Assembly (NCBI RefSeq): GCF_028747205.1
Contig: NZ_CP112880.1
Location: 1,426,001-1,490,000 of the forward strand
From: Streptomyces sp. CA-278952
Lineage (GTDB): Bacteria; Actinomycetota; Actinomycetes; Streptomycetales; Streptomycetaceae
Direction: 5' to 3'
DNA length: 64,000 bases
The notes under the pieces were generated by a model that did no database searches, was not told the origin of the DNA, and saw nothing but the letters and a program-made list of their open reading frames with translations. The position numbers and the translations under genes are program-made. Below are positions 33,675-42,927 of this stretch, one piece after another; positions within the stretch are counted from its first letter, which is position 1, and each line of letters opens with the position of its first letter.

Positions 33675-34403
33675 TTATGCGAGCCCGGCCACCAGGTCTG
33701 CGACGCTCTTCCTGCGGCCCGTGTAGAACGGGACCTCCTCGCGCACGTGGAGACGTGCCTCGGAGGCGCGCAGGTGACGCATCAGGTCGACGATGCGGTA
33801 CAGCTCGTCCGCCTCGAAGGCGAGGACCCACTCGTAGTCGCCCAGCGAGAACGAGGCGACCGTGTTGGCGCGGACGTCCGGGTAGCCCCGGGCCATCTTG
33901 CCGTGGTCCGCGAGCATGCGGCGGCGGTCCTCGTCGGGCAGCAGGTACCAGTCGTAGGACCGGACGAAGGGGTAGACGCTGATGTAGTCGCGCGGCGTCT
34001 CGTCGGCGAGGAACGCCGGGACGTGCGACTTGTTGAACTCGGCCGGCCGGTGCAGCGCCATGTTCGACCAGACCGGGTCGAGGGCGCGGCCGAGCTTGGT
34101 GCGCCTGAAGAGGTTGTACGCCTCCTGGAGCTCGTCCGAGGTCTCGGCGTGCCACCAGATCATGAGGTCGGCGTCGGCCCGCAGCCCGGACACGTCGTAG
34201 GTGCCGCGGACGGTGATGTCCTTGGCCGCGAGCTGGTCGAACAGCTCCTGGACCTCGTCGGCGTATCCCGCGCGGTCCAGCGGGAGCACGTCGCGCAGTT
34301 TGAAGACCGACCACAGGGTGTAGCGGATGACCTCGTTGAGGTCCTTGGCCTTCTTGCCGGCGTTCGGACTCTTGCTTGATGTCACAGTCTCAGGGGCACT
34401 CAT
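33675..34403 (-). CDS. hemQ: Coproheme decarboxylase HemQ (hydrogen peroxide-dependent heme synthase)
   Basis: 242 residues. HemQ performs the last step of the coproporphyrin-dependent haem pathway, two decarboxylations of coproheme to haem b using H2O2. Conserved features are [18 protein letters not shown] with the catalytic Tyr (Y140) and the haem-ligand His in [14 protein letters not shown] (H167), plus [19 protein letters not shown]. The protein is cytoplasmic. Four nt separate it from the hemG stop, so hemG-hemQ is an operon. Confidence 0.97.
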   Translation of the reverse strand: MSAPETVTSSKSPNAGKKAKDLNEVIRYTLWSVFKLRDVLPLDRAGYADEVQELFDQLAAKDITVRGTYDVSGLRADADLMIWWHAETSDELQEAYNLFRRTKLGRALDPVWSNMALHRPAEFNKSHVPAFLADETPRDYISVYPFVRSYDWYLLPDEDRRRMLADHGKMARGYPDVRANTVASFSLGDYEWVLAFEADELYRIVDLMRHLRASEARLHVREEVPFYTGRRKSVADLVAGLA

Positions 34404-34407
34404 ACGG

Positions 34408-35919
34408 CTATTGTCCCGCCTCGCTCCCCGTGCCCCGAACCAGGGTCGACGTGGCGATGATCTCTCCCGTCGTCCCCGCCGTCGTCCCTGCCGGGATCTT
34501 CCCCGTGATCTCCCCCGCGATCTCGTCGGCCGCCCGGCGCGCGCTCGCGATGCAGGCGGGGATGCCGACCCCGTCGTAGACCGCGCCGCAGACCCGCAGC
34601 GCGGGCAGCTTGGCGACCTCGTCGCGGATCCGGGCGACCCGGGCGAGGTGGCCCACCGGATACTGCGGCAGGCCGCCGATCCAGCGGGTGACCTCGGTGT
34701 CCACGGGGCGGGCGGTCAGTCCCGTGGCCGCGGCGAGGTCGCGCAGGGAGACGGCGACGAGCTCCTCGTCCTCGCGGTGCAGATGGTCCTCCTCGCCGTA
34801 CCGGCCGACGGAGGTACGGAGCACGAACAGGTCGGGGGCGCTGTCCGCGACCCACTGCCACTTGTTGCTGGAGAACGTGGACGCCTTGATCGTGTGGCCG
34901 TCGACCGGCGGTACGAGGAATCCGGAACGGCCGCGCAGGGCCTCGTACCGCTCGATGTCGGCCCGCCGGAAGGCCAGGGTCACCAGGGCCATCGAGGCGT
35001 ACTCGACTCCGGACAGCTCGGCGGACGCGGCCGGGGACTCGGCGGCCAGCAGCGTGCCGGCGGACCAGGCGGGGGAGGCCAGGACGATGCCGTCGGCGGC
35101 GAGCGTCCGGGTGTCGGTGCGGACGGCCCACCCCGTTTCCGTACGGGTCAGGCCCAGGACGGGGGTCCGGTCGAGGATCTCGCCGCCACCGGCCCGTACG
35201 GCGTCGGCGACGGCCGCGGGGAGGGTGCCGATGCCGCCCTCGACGCCCTGGAAGACGGGTCCGGTCTGCTGCCGGGCGGCGGCCCGCTCCTGGATACGGC
35301 GTACGCCCTCCAGCAGCGGCCCGCCCTCCTTCACCGCCTCGAAGAGCTGGGGGACGGCGGCGCGCATCGAGATCCGGTAGGCGTCACCGGCGTAGACCCC
35401 GCCGAGGAGGGGCTCCACCAGCCGGTCCACGACCTCGCGGCCGAGCCGGTCGGCGACGTACGCGCCGACCGCGACGTCGTCGCCGACGGGGGTCGGGGTC
35501 AGGTCGCGCTCCTCGGCGATCCGGGCCAGGCCCTCGGGGGACAGCACCTCGCCGAGCACCGCCGGGTCGCCGGGGACGCCCATGACGTGCCCCTTGGGCA
35601 TGGGGCGCAGCGCGTCGCGCGTCCACAGCGAGGCGGTGGCGGTGGCGGGCGGCTGGAGGCGGTCGGCGAGGCCCACCTCGCGGGCCAGGGCGACCGCCTC
35701 GGGGCGCCGGGCGAGCATCGACTCGGCCCCCAGGTCGACCTGGACGCCCGCGACCTCGCCGGTCATGAGCTTCCCGCCGAGCCGGTCCGTCGCCTCCAGG
35801 AGGGTGACCCGCAGTCCGGTGGAGACCAGGTGGTGGGCGGCCGCCAGGCCGGCGATGCCGCCGCCGATGACGACGACGTGGCCCGGGGGCGTTTCCGCAC
35901 GCTGTTGAGAACGCTGCAT
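34408..35919 (-). CDS. hemG: Protoporphyrinogen/coproporphyrinogen III oxidase (HemY/CgoX type, hemG in Streptomyces naming)
   Basis: 503 residues. FAD-binding [17 protein letters not shown] is at 15-31, followed by [15 protein letters not shown]. The C-terminal FAD contact region is [21 protein letters not shown]. In actinobacteria with HemQ, this flavoenzyme oxidises coproporphyrinogen III to coproporphyrin III. It is first of two genes on the minus strand, directly before hemQ. It is divergent from the DUF4349 lipoprotein gene across 126 bp, which must hold both promoters. Confidence 0.96.
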   Translation of the reverse strand: MQRSQQRAETPPGHVVVIGGGIAGLAAAHHLVSTGLRVTLLEATDRLGGKLMTGEVAGVQVDLGAESMLARRPEAVALAREVGLADRLQPPATATASLWTRDALRPMPKGHVMGVPGDPAVLGEVLSPEGLARIAEERDLTPTPVGDDVAVGAYVADRLGREVVDRLVEPLLGGVYAGDAYRISMRAAVPQLFEAVKEGGPLLEGVRRIQERAAARQQTGPVFQGVEGGIGTLPAAVADAVRAGGGEILDRTPVLGLTRTETGWAVRTDTRTLAADGIVLASPAWSAGTLLAAESPAASAELSGVEYASMALVTLAFRRADIERYEALRGRSGFLVPPVDGHTIKASTFSSNKWQWVADSAPDLFVLRTSVGRYGEEDHLHREDEELVAVSLRDLAAATGLTARPVDTEVTRWIGGLPQYPVGHLARVARIRDEVAKLPALRVCGAVYDGVGIPACIASARRAADEIAGEITGKIPAGTTAGTTGEIIATSTLVRGTGSEAGQ

Positions 35920-36045
35920 GGGTCCACTCTCTCAAACCCGTACCGCGTCCTGACCGTGACCACTTCGAAACCGCCCGCCGGCAACCGGTCCCGGGGCGGG
36001 CGCGTCGAACCGGCACCATCAACCACCGTCCTGGGGGGACCCGTT

Positions 36046-37029
36046 ATGGAATGGAACAGCAGAGCCGATCGATCCCCGGCCCGTGGGCGAGCCGCTCTCG
36101 TGGCCGGGGTGCTCGGCCTCCTGCTCGCCGTCGGCGGCTGCGGGGCGTCGGGCGACGCGTCGGGCAGCGGCGAGAAGGCGGCGGACAGCACGTACGCGCC
36201 GTCCGGGGAGCGGGCGGGGGCCGGGGCGGACGCCGACGGGGCCGCGTCTGCGGCCGAGGAGCGGGCGGACGGGAAACCGGCCGGGTCGAAGGCGGCGCCG
36301 AAGCCGGGGGCGGCGGCCACCCACGTCATCCGTACGGCCACGCTCTCCGTCGAGGTGAAGAACGTGGCGAGGGCGGTCGCCGCCGCGCGCGGCGCGGCCG
36401 AGGGCGCGGGGGGCCTCGTCGCGACGGAGGAGACCGAGCGGCTCGACGACGCCCGCGAGACCTCGCACCTGGTGCTGCGGGTGCCGCAGGACCGGTACCA
36501 GGAGGTGCTGCGGGAGCTGTCCGGTTCCGGGAAGCTGCTGTCGCGCACCTCGGACGCGAAGGACGTCACCGACCAGGTGGTCGACGTGGACAGCCGGATC
36601 GCCACCCAGCGCGCGAGTGTGGCGCGGGTGCGGGAGCTGATGGACCGGGCGGAGAGGATCAGCGATGTGGTCGCCCTGGAGGGTGAGCTGAGCAGCCGTC
36701 AGTCCGACCTGGAGTCGCTGCTGGCCCAGCAGTCGGGCCTGAAGGACCGCACCTCGCTGGCGACGATCACCCTGGACCTGACGCCGCCGGACGCCCCGGG
36801 CGACGACGGGCGGGAGGAGGACACCGGGTTCCTGGACGCGTTGGGCGGCGGCTGGGACGCGTTCGTGACGGTGCTGCGGTGGATCGCGGTGGCGTTCGGG
36901 GCCGCGTTCCCGTTCCTGGTCACCGGGGCCCTGGCGCTGCTCGTGTGGCGGGTGCTGCGGGCCCGGCGGGCGGCCCGCAGGGCCCCGGCGGCGCCCCGGC
37001 CGGAGGCGGAGGGCGCTCCGGCTCCCTGA
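36046..37029 (+). CDS. DUF4349 membrane lipoprotein
   Basis: 327 residues from ATG 36046 with GGGGGGA upstream. The N-terminus has a lipobox (LLLAVGGC, modified Cys at about residue 28), then a Gly/Ala/Asp-rich linker. Residues ~95-250 form the DUF4349 domain with strands (IRTATLSVEVKNVARAV, LVLRVPQDRYQEVL) and a coiled coil (VVDVDSRIATQRASVARVRELMDRAERISDVVALEGELSSRQSDL). A transmembrane helix near 280-305 (WIAVAFGAAFPFLVTGALALLVWRV) precedes a basic tail. Having both a lipid anchor and a TM helix is usual for the family. Role unknown, envelope-associated. Confidence 0.9.
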   Translation: MEWNSRADRSPARGRAALVAGVLGLLLAVGGCGASGDASGSGEKAADSTYAPSGERAGAGADADGAASAAEERADGKPAGSKAAPKPGAAATHVIRTATLSVEVKNVARAVAAARGAAEGAGGLVATEETERLDDARETSHLVLRVPQDRYQEVLRELSGSGKLLSRTSDAKDVTDQVVDVDSRIATQRASVARVRELMDRAERISDVVALEGELSSRQSDLESLLAQQSGLKDRTSLATITLDLTPPDAPGDDGREEDTGFLDALGGGWDAFVTVLRWIAVAFGAAFPFLVTGALALLVWRVLRARRAARRAPAAPRPEAEGAPAP

Positions 37030-37096
37030 CCGCCGTAGCGTGGGGCTCCGACGTGGTGATGCGCCGAGAGGGCGCATCGGCGAAAGGGGACCCGGC

Positions 37097-38485
37097 ATGG
37101 CAGCGGAGCGACTGGTGGTCATCGGCGGTGACGCGGCGGGCATGTCCGCCGCGTCACAGGCCCGCAGGCTGAAGGCGGCGGACGCGCTGGAGATCGTCGC
37201 CTTCGAGCGCGGCCACTTCACGTCGTACTCCGCGTGCGGCATCCCGTACTGGGTGAGCGGTGACGTCGCGGCGCGCGACGACCTGATCGCCCGCACCCCC
37301 GAGGAGCACCGGGAGCGGGACATCGATCTGCGGATGCGGACCGAGGTGACGGAACTCGACGTGCCCGGGCGGCGGGTGAAGGCGCTGGACCGGGAGAGCG
37401 GGAAGACGTACTGGACCGGCTACGACAAGCTGGTGATCGCCACCGGGGCCCGTCCGGTGCGCCCGGCGCTGCCCGGTATGGACGCGCCCGGGGTGCACGG
37501 GGTGCAGACCCTGGACGACGGGCAGGCGCTCCTGGACTCGCTGGACGCCCTGGGTGCGCGGGAGAGCCGCCGGGCGGTCGTGGTGGGCGCGGGGTACATC
37601 GGCGTCGAGATGGCCGAGGCGATGCTCAAGCGGGGCTTCGAGGTGACCGTCCTCAACCGGGGCGAGCAGCCGATGGCGACGCTCGACCCGGACATGGGGC
37701 GGCTCGTCCACGACGCGATGGACGGGCTGGGCATCACCACGGTCAACGGGGCCGCCGTGACCGGGATCCTCACCGGTCCGGACGGGCGGGTGCGCGAGGT
37801 GGCGACGGACGCGGGGAGCTATCCGGCGGACGTGGTGGTCCTCGGCATCGGCGTGGAGCCGGAGACGGCTCTGGCGCGCGGGGCGGGGCTGCCGGTGGGG
37901 CCGCAGGGCGGGCTGCTGACGGATCTGTCGATGCGGGTGGTGGGCCACGAGAACATCTGGGCGGGCGGCGACTGCGTGGAGGTCCTGGACCTGGTGGCGG
38001 GCCGGACCCGGCACATCGCGCTGGGCACGCACGCCAACAAGCACGGCCAGGTGATCGGTTCCAACGTCGGGGGCGGCTACGGCACGTTCCCGGGCGTGGT
38101 CGGTACGGCGGTGAGCAAGGTCTGCGACCTGGAGATCGCCCGGACCGGGCTGCGGGAGAAGGACGCCCGCGCGGTCGGGCTGGCTTACGTCACGGCGACC
38201 ATCGAGTCGACCCAGCGGGCGGGCTACTACCCGGGGGCGAAGCCGATGACGGTGAAGATGATCGCGGAGCGCCGTACGGGCCGGCTGCTCGGGGTGCAGA
38301 TCGTCGGCCGTGAGGGGTCGGCGAAGCGGGTCGACGTGGCGGCGGTGGCGTTGACGGCCGGAATGACAGTGGAGCAGATGACGGCGCTCGACCTCGGTTA
38401 CGCGCCGCCGTTCTCGCCGGTCTGGGACCCGGTGCTGGTGGCCGCCCGCAAGACGGTGACGGCGGTGCGGGGCGCGGGGAGCTGA
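37097..38485 (+). CDS. CoA-disulfide reductase-like FAD/NAD(P) oxidoreductase
   Basis: 462 residues from ATG 37097. FAD motif VVIGGDAAGMSAASQ is at 7-21, and single redox cysteine C47 is in TSYSACGIPYW, the hallmark of CoA-disulfide reductases and Nox-type enzymes. NAD(P) motif VVVGAGYIGVEMAEA is at 161-175, with GHENIWAGGDCVE later and a C-terminal dimerisation domain (GLAYVTATIESTQRAGYYPGAKPMTVKMI). It would reduce low-molecular-weight disulfides or persulfides in the cytoplasm; the exact substrate is unknown. It follows the DUF4349 gene by 67 bp and ends at a strong terminator shared with hemE. Confidence 0.93.
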   Translation: MAAERLVVIGGDAAGMSAASQARRLKAADALEIVAFERGHFTSYSACGIPYWVSGDVAARDDLIARTPEEHRERDIDLRMRTEVTELDVPGRRVKALDRESGKTYWTGYDKLVIATGARPVRPALPGMDAPGVHGVQTLDDGQALLDSLDALGARESRRAVVVGAGYIGVEMAEAMLKRGFEVTVLNRGEQPMATLDPDMGRLVHDAMDGLGITTVNGAAVTGILTGPDGRVREVATDAGSYPADVVVLGIGVEPETALARGAGLPVGPQGGLLTDLSMRVVGHENIWAGGDCVEVLDLVAGRTRHIALGTHANKHGQVIGSNVGGGYGTFPGVVGTAVSKVCDLEIARTGLREKDARAVGLAYVTATIESTQRAGYYPGAKPMTVKMIAERRTGRLLGVQIVGREGSAKRVDVAAVALTAGMTVEQMTALDLGYAPPFSPVWDPVLVAARKTVTAVRGAGS

Positions 38486-38490
38486 CGGCC

Positions 38491-38516
38491 GGTCCCGGGG
38501 CGTGGGCCCCGGGACC
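38491..38516. terminator. Bidirectional terminator between the CoA-disulfide-reductase-like gene and hemE
   Basis: GGTCCCGGGGC (38491-38501) and GCCCCGGGACC (38506-38516) form an 11-bp perfect stem with a 4-nt loop, exactly in the 37-bp gap of a convergent pair. Confidence 0.88.
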
Positions 38517-38522
38517 GTTGGC

Positions 38523-39620
38523 TCAGCGCGCGGTCTGCTCGTGGACGTAACCCACGAGGCGGGTGAGCGCGTCCGGGTCCATGTTCGGCATGACGCCGTG
38601 GCCCAGGTTGAAGATGTGGCCCTCCAGACCGGCGGCGGCGTCCAGCACCTCGCGGGTCTTCTCCTCGACGGCCGGGGTCGGCGCGAACAGCACCGCCGGG
38701 TCGAGGTTGCCCTGGAGCGCCTTGCCGGGGCCGACGCGGCGGGCGGCCTCGTTCAGCGGGACCCGCCAGTCGACGCCGACGACGTCCGCGCCGGCCTCGC
38801 CCATCAGGCCGAGCAGCTCGCCGGTGCCGACGCCGAAGTGGATGCGGGGGACGCCGTAGGGGGCGACGGCGTCGAAGACCTTCGCGGAGGCGGGCAGCAC
38901 CGCGCGGCGGTAGTCGGCGGGGGCCAGCGCGCCGACCCAGGAGTCGAAGAGCTGGACGGCGGAGGCGCCGGCCTCGATCTGCACCTTGAGGAAGGCGCCG
39001 GTGATCTCGGCGAGCCGGTCGACGAGGTCGGCCCAGAGCCGCGGGTCGCCGTACATCATGGCCTTGGTGCGCTCGTGGTTGCGTGAGGGGCCGCCCTCGA
39101 CGAGGTAGCTGGCCAGCGTGAAGGGGGCCCCGGCGAAGCCGATGAGCGGGGTGGCGCCCAGCTCGGCGGTGAGCATCCCGATGGCCTCGGTGACGTACGG
39201 GACGTCCTCGGGGGTGAGGTCGCGCAGCCGGGCCAGGTCGGCGCGGGTGCGGATCGGCTCGGCGATGACGGGGCCGACGCCGGGCTTGATGTCGAGGTCG
39301 ATGCCGATGGCCTTCAGGGGCACGACGATGTCGCTGAAGTAGATCGCGGCGTCGACCTTGTGGCGGCGTACGGGCTGGAGGGTGATCTCGGCGACCAGCT
39401 CCGGCATCATGCAGGAGTCGAGCATCGCGATGCCCTCGCGGACCTTCAGGTACTCGGGCAGCGAGCGCCCCGCCTGGCGCATGAACCAGACCGGCGTGTG
39501 GGAGACGGGCTCGCGGCGGCAGGCCCGCAGGAACGCCGAGTCGTGGGTGGCGTGGCGGACCGCGTCGAGGCTGGCGGAGGTCGTCGTCTGCTGGCCCGAA
39601 GGGCTGTCGTTGGCACTCAC
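38523..39620 (-). CDS. hemE: Uroporphyrinogen decarboxylase HemE
   Basis: 365 residues. HemE converts uroporphyrinogen III to coproporphyrinogen III by four decarboxylations in the cytoplasm. The invariant [15 protein letters not shown] lies at ~43-57; [24 protein letters not shown] and later [38 protein letters not shown] and VGVDWRVPL are all family landmarks. It supplies the substrate of HemG a few kb downstream on the same strand, but two opposite-strand genes separate them, so they are distinct transcription units. Confidence 0.97.
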   Translation of the reverse strand: MSANDSPSGQQTTTSASLDAVRHATHDSAFLRACRREPVSHTPVWFMRQAGRSLPEYLKVREGIAMLDSCMMPELVAEITLQPVRRHKVDAAIYFSDIVVPLKAIGIDLDIKPGVGPVIAEPIRTRADLARLRDLTPEDVPYVTEAIGMLTAELGATPLIGFAGAPFTLASYLVEGGPSRNHERTKAMMYGDPRLWADLVDRLAEITGAFLKVQIEAGASAVQLFDSWVGALAPADYRRAVLPASAKVFDAVAPYGVPRIHFGVGTGELLGLMGEAGADVVGVDWRVPLNEAARRVGPGKALQGNLDPAVLFAPTPAVEEKTREVLDAAAGLEGHIFNLGHGVMPNMDPDALTRLVGYVHEQTAR

Positions 39621-39712
39621 GCACAGAATCTTCGCACGCGCGCCGAAGGAGCCCGGCCCCGCACGGGTGTCTCTCCCCGCACGCGGCCCGGCTTCCGCCT
39701 ACTCTTCCCCGC

Positions 39713-40372
39713 ATGGCTCCGGCTCAGGGACAATTTTCCGATCATTCCGACGGCGTTGAAAGCAAGGACCGCGCGGAGGAACCTTCCGTGCCGCCCGCGT
39801 TCCTGGCGGCGGTCGACGCGCTGCGCTCCGCGCGGCTCCGCCCGGAGCTGGAGGTGGAGGTGACCAGGCCGCCCCAGCGGCTCGCCCCGCACGCGTACGC
39901 CATGGAGGCGGCAGTGGTGGACGGCGAGGACGATCTCGCGGACGGCAGGCTGGTCCTGCTGCACGATCCGGCGGGGCACGACGCCTGGCAGGGCGCGTTC
40001 CGGCTGGTGACGCTGGTCCGGGCGGAGCTGGAGCCGGAGATGGCGGCGGACCCGCTGCTCCCGGAGGTGTGCTGGTCCTGGCTGACGGGTGCGCTGGACG
40101 CGCGGGGCCTGTCGTACGGAGAGGCCGGCGGGACGGTGACGCGCGCCGGATCGCACTACTTCGGTGCGCTGTCCACGCGCCGCCCGGCGACGCAGATCGA
40201 GATCAGGGCCTCGTGGACGCCGAGGGAGTCACGCGGCGGTGTGCCGGACACGGCGTCGCACCTGATGGCCTGGGGTGATCTGCTGTGCCAGATCGCGGGA
40301 CTGCCGCCGTCGGATCCGGCTGACGCGGCGGTGGTGACGTTGCCGCAACGGCGCGGGCCGCAGGTTTCGTAA
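39713..40372 (+). CDS. DUF3000 domain protein
   Basis: 219 residues from ATG 39713. It is an actinobacterial conserved protein with PPAFLAAVDALRSARLRPELEVEVTRPPQRLAPHAYAMEAAVVD, GRLVLLHDPAGHDAWQGAFRLVTLVRAELEPEMA and SWTPRESRGGVPDTASHLMAWGDLLCQIAGLPP. It has no export signal and an unknown function. It is divergent from hemE across 92 bp and sits upstream of whiI in the order seen in S. coelicolor. Confidence 0.92.
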   Translation: MAPAQGQFSDHSDGVESKDRAEEPSVPPAFLAAVDALRSARLRPELEVEVTRPPQRLAPHAYAMEAAVVDGEDDLADGRLVLLHDPAGHDAWQGAFRLVTLVRAELEPEMAADPLLPEVCWSWLTGALDARGLSYGEAGGTVTRAGSHYFGALSTRRPATQIEIRASWTPRESRGGVPDTASHLMAWGDLLCQIAGLPPSDPADAAVVTLPQRRGPQVS

Positions 40373-40474
40373 CACTCCGTCACCCGTTTCGCACAAGCGC
40401 CGACGCTCTTTTCGTACAATCGATCGCGCGTCCTATTTGCCCGAATTGTTACGCATCAAATAGCGATCTTCCCC

Positions 40475-40502
40475 TAAAGGAGGACGGGTCCGCTGCCGAA
40501 GA
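40475..40502 (+). promoter_or_regulatory. Sigma-WhiG-type promoter upstream of whiI
   Basis: TAAA (40475-40478), a 16-nt spacer, then GCCGAAGA (40495-40502) closely match the WhiG/sigma-28-class consensus TAAA-N15-GCCGATAA. whiI is an established WhiG target in S. coelicolor. Transcription would start about 40508-40510, giving a leader of roughly 75 nt to GTG 40583, or a leaderless in-frame ATG at 40508. Confidence 0.75.
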
Positions 40503-40582
40503 GGTCAATGACCCTTCAAGCACGGTTCGCCCCGGCTTCACCCCCCGAGCCGGCCCGTCCCGCCACTCCCCCAGGAGGCCTG

Positions 40583-41245
40583 GTGTCCGTTCTCCTTGAG
40601 CAGCCCGCAAGCCTGGTCGCCTACCGCCCGAACAAGCCGACGGCCATGGTCGTCGTGGCCGACCCGCGCGTCCGTTCCACCGTCACCCGCCATCTGTGGG
40701 CCCTCGGAGTACGTGACGTCATCGAAGCGTCGTCCATCGCGGAGGCACGCCCCCGCGTCGGCAATCCGCGCGACATCTGCATTGCCGACGTCCACCTGCC
40801 CGACGGTTCCGGGCTGACCCTGCTGTCCGAGACCCGCGCCGCAGGCTGGCCCAACGGTCTCGCCCTCTCCGCCGCCGACGACATCGGCGCCGTTCGCAAC
40901 GCCCTCGCGGGCGGCGTGAAGGGCTACGTCGTCACCGGCACCCGAACCAACATCGGCCACCCCACCCGCCCCGGCGTCGCCCCCATCGGCGCCAACGCGG
41001 CCCGTATGCACCGCAGGCCTCCCGGTTCCCCGAGCCACCCGGGCGGCTACCGCGAACTGTCCGGACGTGAGGTGGAGGTGCTCCGCCTGGTCGCCGAAGG
41101 CCAGTCCAACAAGGCCATCGGCGTCTCGATGGGCCTCTCCGCCCTGACCGTCAAGTCCCACCTCGCCCGCATCGCCCGCAAGCTCGGCACCGGAGACCGT
41201 GCCGGAATGGTCGCGGTCGCCCTGCGGACGGGCATCATCCACTGA
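40583..41245 (+). CDS. whiI: WhiI-like orphan response regulator (sporulation)
   Basis: 220 residues from GTG 40583 with AGGAGG upstream. Residues ~20-118 are a receiver-like domain; D69 (CIADVHLPDGSG) and K113 (GVKGYVV) remain, but the acidic pair is reduced to one residue (VVVADPR, D27). That fits WhiI's known atypical phosphorylation pocket. A LuxR/NarL HTH is at 157-217 (LSGREVEVLRLVAEGQSNKAIGVSMGLSALTVKSHL). WhiI partners with BldM to activate late sporulation genes in Streptomyces. The local order (DUF3000, this gene, ribonuclease D, thiolase) and the WhiG-type promoter support the name. ATG 40508, in frame, could give a 245-residue form. Confidence 0.88.
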   Translation: MSVLLEQPASLVAYRPNKPTAMVVVADPRVRSTVTRHLWALGVRDVIEASSIAEARPRVGNPRDICIADVHLPDGSGLTLLSETRAAGWPNGLALSAADDIGAVRNALAGGVKGYVVTGTRTNIGHPTRPGVAPIGANAARMHRRPPGSPSHPGGYRELSGREVEVLRLVAEGQSNKAIGVSMGLSALTVKSHLARIARKLGTGDRAGMVAVALRTGIIH

Positions 41246-41302
41246 CCGCACCCCGCCGGGACGTGCACCGATGCGGTTCCGGCTGGAATACGCGCATGGC
41301 CG

Positions 41303-41330
41303 CCCGTCGACGGAACGTTCCGTCGACGGG
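41303..41330. repeat. 28-bp perfect palindrome between whiI and rnd
   Basis: Arms CCCGTCGACGGAAC (41303-41316) and GTTCCGTCGACGGG (41317-41330) are exact inverted repeats with no spacer. As RNA this is a 12-bp stem with a tight 4-nt loop and could terminate whiI, 58 bp after its stop. As DNA it is an ideal dimer-binding site 30 bp before the rnd start. Either role is possible. Confidence 0.85.
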
Positions 41331-41359
41331 CTCCGCGCATACACAGATACCCTTGACAC

Positions 41360-42631
41360 GTGACCGACGCCCAAGAGACCGCAGCAGACAGTTCACTGCG
41401 AACCACCGGGGGCGCTCCCCCGGACGACGTCGCCCCGGCGCCGATCCCCTTGCTCGAACCGCGCGAGGGCGTTCCCCCGGTAGTGACGTCCGACGACGCC
41501 CTCGCCGGGGTGATCGCGGCCTTCGCCGCGGGCACCGGCCCGGTGGCCGTCGACGCCGAGCGCGCCTCGGGATACCGCTACGGCCAGCGCGCCTACCTCG
41601 TACAGCTGCGCCGCGAGGGCGCGGGCAGCGCCCTGATCGACCCGGTCGGCTGCCCCGACCTCGCCGGCCTCGGCTCCGCGCTGTCCGGCACGGAGTGGAT
41701 CCTGCACGCGGCGACCCAGGACCTGCCGTGCCTGCGGGACATAGGCATGACCCCCACTTCGCTGTTCGACACCGAGCTGGCCGGACGGCTCGCGGGCTTC
41801 CCGCGCGTCGGCCTCGGCGCGATGGTGGAGAACGTCCTCGGATACGCCCTGGAGAAGGGCCACTCCGCGGTCGACTGGTCCACCCGCCCGCTGCCCGAGC
41901 CCTGGCTGCGCTACGCCGCGCTCGACGTGGAGCTCCTGATCGACCTGCGCGACGAGCTGGAGGACGAGCTGGAGCGGCAGGGCAAGCTGGAGTGGGCCCG
42001 GGAGGAGTTCGACGCCATCGCCTCCGCCCCGCCCGCGCCGCCCCGCAAGGACCCCTGGCGCCGCACGTCGGGCATGCACAAGGTGCGCCGCCGCCGTCAG
42101 ATGGCCGTCGTCCGGGAGCTGTGGACCGCCCGTGACCAGGTCGCCCAGCGCCGCGACGTCTCCCCGGGCAAGGTGCTCGGCGACGCCGCGATCATCGAGG
42201 CCGCGCTCGCGCTGCCGGTCGACGTACAGGCCCTGTCCGCGCTGCCGGGATTCGGCCACCGCATGGGACGCCGTCAGCTGGAGCAGTGGCAGGCCGCCGT
42301 GGACCGAGCCAAGGCGCTGCCCGAGACGGCGCTGCCGCAGCCCGGCCAGCAGCCGGCCGGACCGCCTCCCCCGCGCTCCTGGGCCGACAAGGACCCGGCC
42401 GCCGCCGCCCGGCTCTCGGCCGCCCGCACCGCCGTCTCCGAACTGGCCGAACGCCTCCACATGCCCCAGGAGAACCTGATCACCCCGGACACCGTGCGCC
42501 GAGTGTGCTGGGAGCCGCCGAAGAACCCGACGCCGGGCGCCGTCGAGGACACCCTCGCCGGGTACGGGGCGCGGAACTGGCAGATCCAGCAGGTCGCCCC
42601 GCTCCTGGTGCGGGCGCTGGACGCCTCCTGA
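41360..42631 (+). CDS. rnd: Ribonuclease D with HRDC domain
   Basis: 423 residues from GTG 41360. The DEDD exonuclease motifs are visible: D65 and E67 in VAVDAERASGYRYGQRAYLVQL, HAATQDLPCL with D121, and RYAALDVELLIDL for the last Asp. An HRDC domain follows near ~220-300 (HKVRRRRQMAVVRELWTARDQVAQRRDVSPGKVLGDAAIIEAA) and there is an actinobacterial C-terminal extension to 423. It trims stable RNA 3' ends in the cytoplasm. It starts just after the palindrome at 41303-41330 and ends at a terminator. Confidence 0.95.
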   Translation: MTDAQETAADSSLRTTGGAPPDDVAPAPIPLLEPREGVPPVVTSDDALAGVIAAFAAGTGPVAVDAERASGYRYGQRAYLVQLRREGAGSALIDPVGCPDLAGLGSALSGTEWILHAATQDLPCLRDIGMTPTSLFDTELAGRLAGFPRVGLGAMVENVLGYALEKGHSAVDWSTRPLPEPWLRYAALDVELLIDLRDELEDELERQGKLEWAREEFDAIASAPPAPPRKDPWRRTSGMHKVRRRRQMAVVRELWTARDQVAQRRDVSPGKVLGDAAIIEAALALPVDVQALSALPGFGHRMGRRQLEQWQAAVDRAKALPETALPQPGQQPAGPPPPRSWADKDPAAAARLSAARTAVSELAERLHMPQENLITPDTVRRVCWEPPKNPTPGAVEDTLAGYGARNWQIQQVAPLLVRALDAS

Positions 42632-42654
42632 CACACCCGTTCCCGTGACGCAGC

Positions 42655-42685
42655 GAACACCCCTGGTCACCGACCGGGGGTGTTC
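42655..42685 (+). terminator. Terminator hairpin after rnd
   Basis: GAACACCCCTGGTC (42655-42668) pairs with GACCGGGGGTGTTC (42672-42685), a 14-bp stem with one G-U pair and a 3-nt loop, 24 bp after the rnd stop. The ~240 bp that follow up to fadA hold no gene. Confidence 0.85.
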
Positions 42686-42927
42686 CGCTTCCCCGGACCC
42701 GCCCACGGGCCGAACCGATGGTCGAAATCGCGCCAGGTTCAGAGCTCTTTCTTTCGCCGCGCGGCCGCCGGGACGGCCCGTACCGGGCACCGGGACGGTG
42801 TGACCTTCGACGCTCCGGCCGCGAGGGGTGGGCAGTCTGGTTACCCGCAAGTAGCATGAGGGCAGGCGGCGCGCCCCCGTGGCGTGCCCCGCAGCAGTGC
42901 CATCCCGCACCCTGGAGGAGAGCCACC

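Noticed and set aside
34327..36045. Long plus-strand frame leading into the DUF4349 gene
   Set aside because: This part is antisense to hemG and low complexity; the real gene begins at ATG 36046 with its own ribosome site and lipoprotein signal.
42840..42855. GTTAC-N6-GTAGC site before fadA as a fatty-acid regulator operator
   Set aside because: Arms match in only 4 of 5 bases and no known consensus could be confirmed; left as a note.
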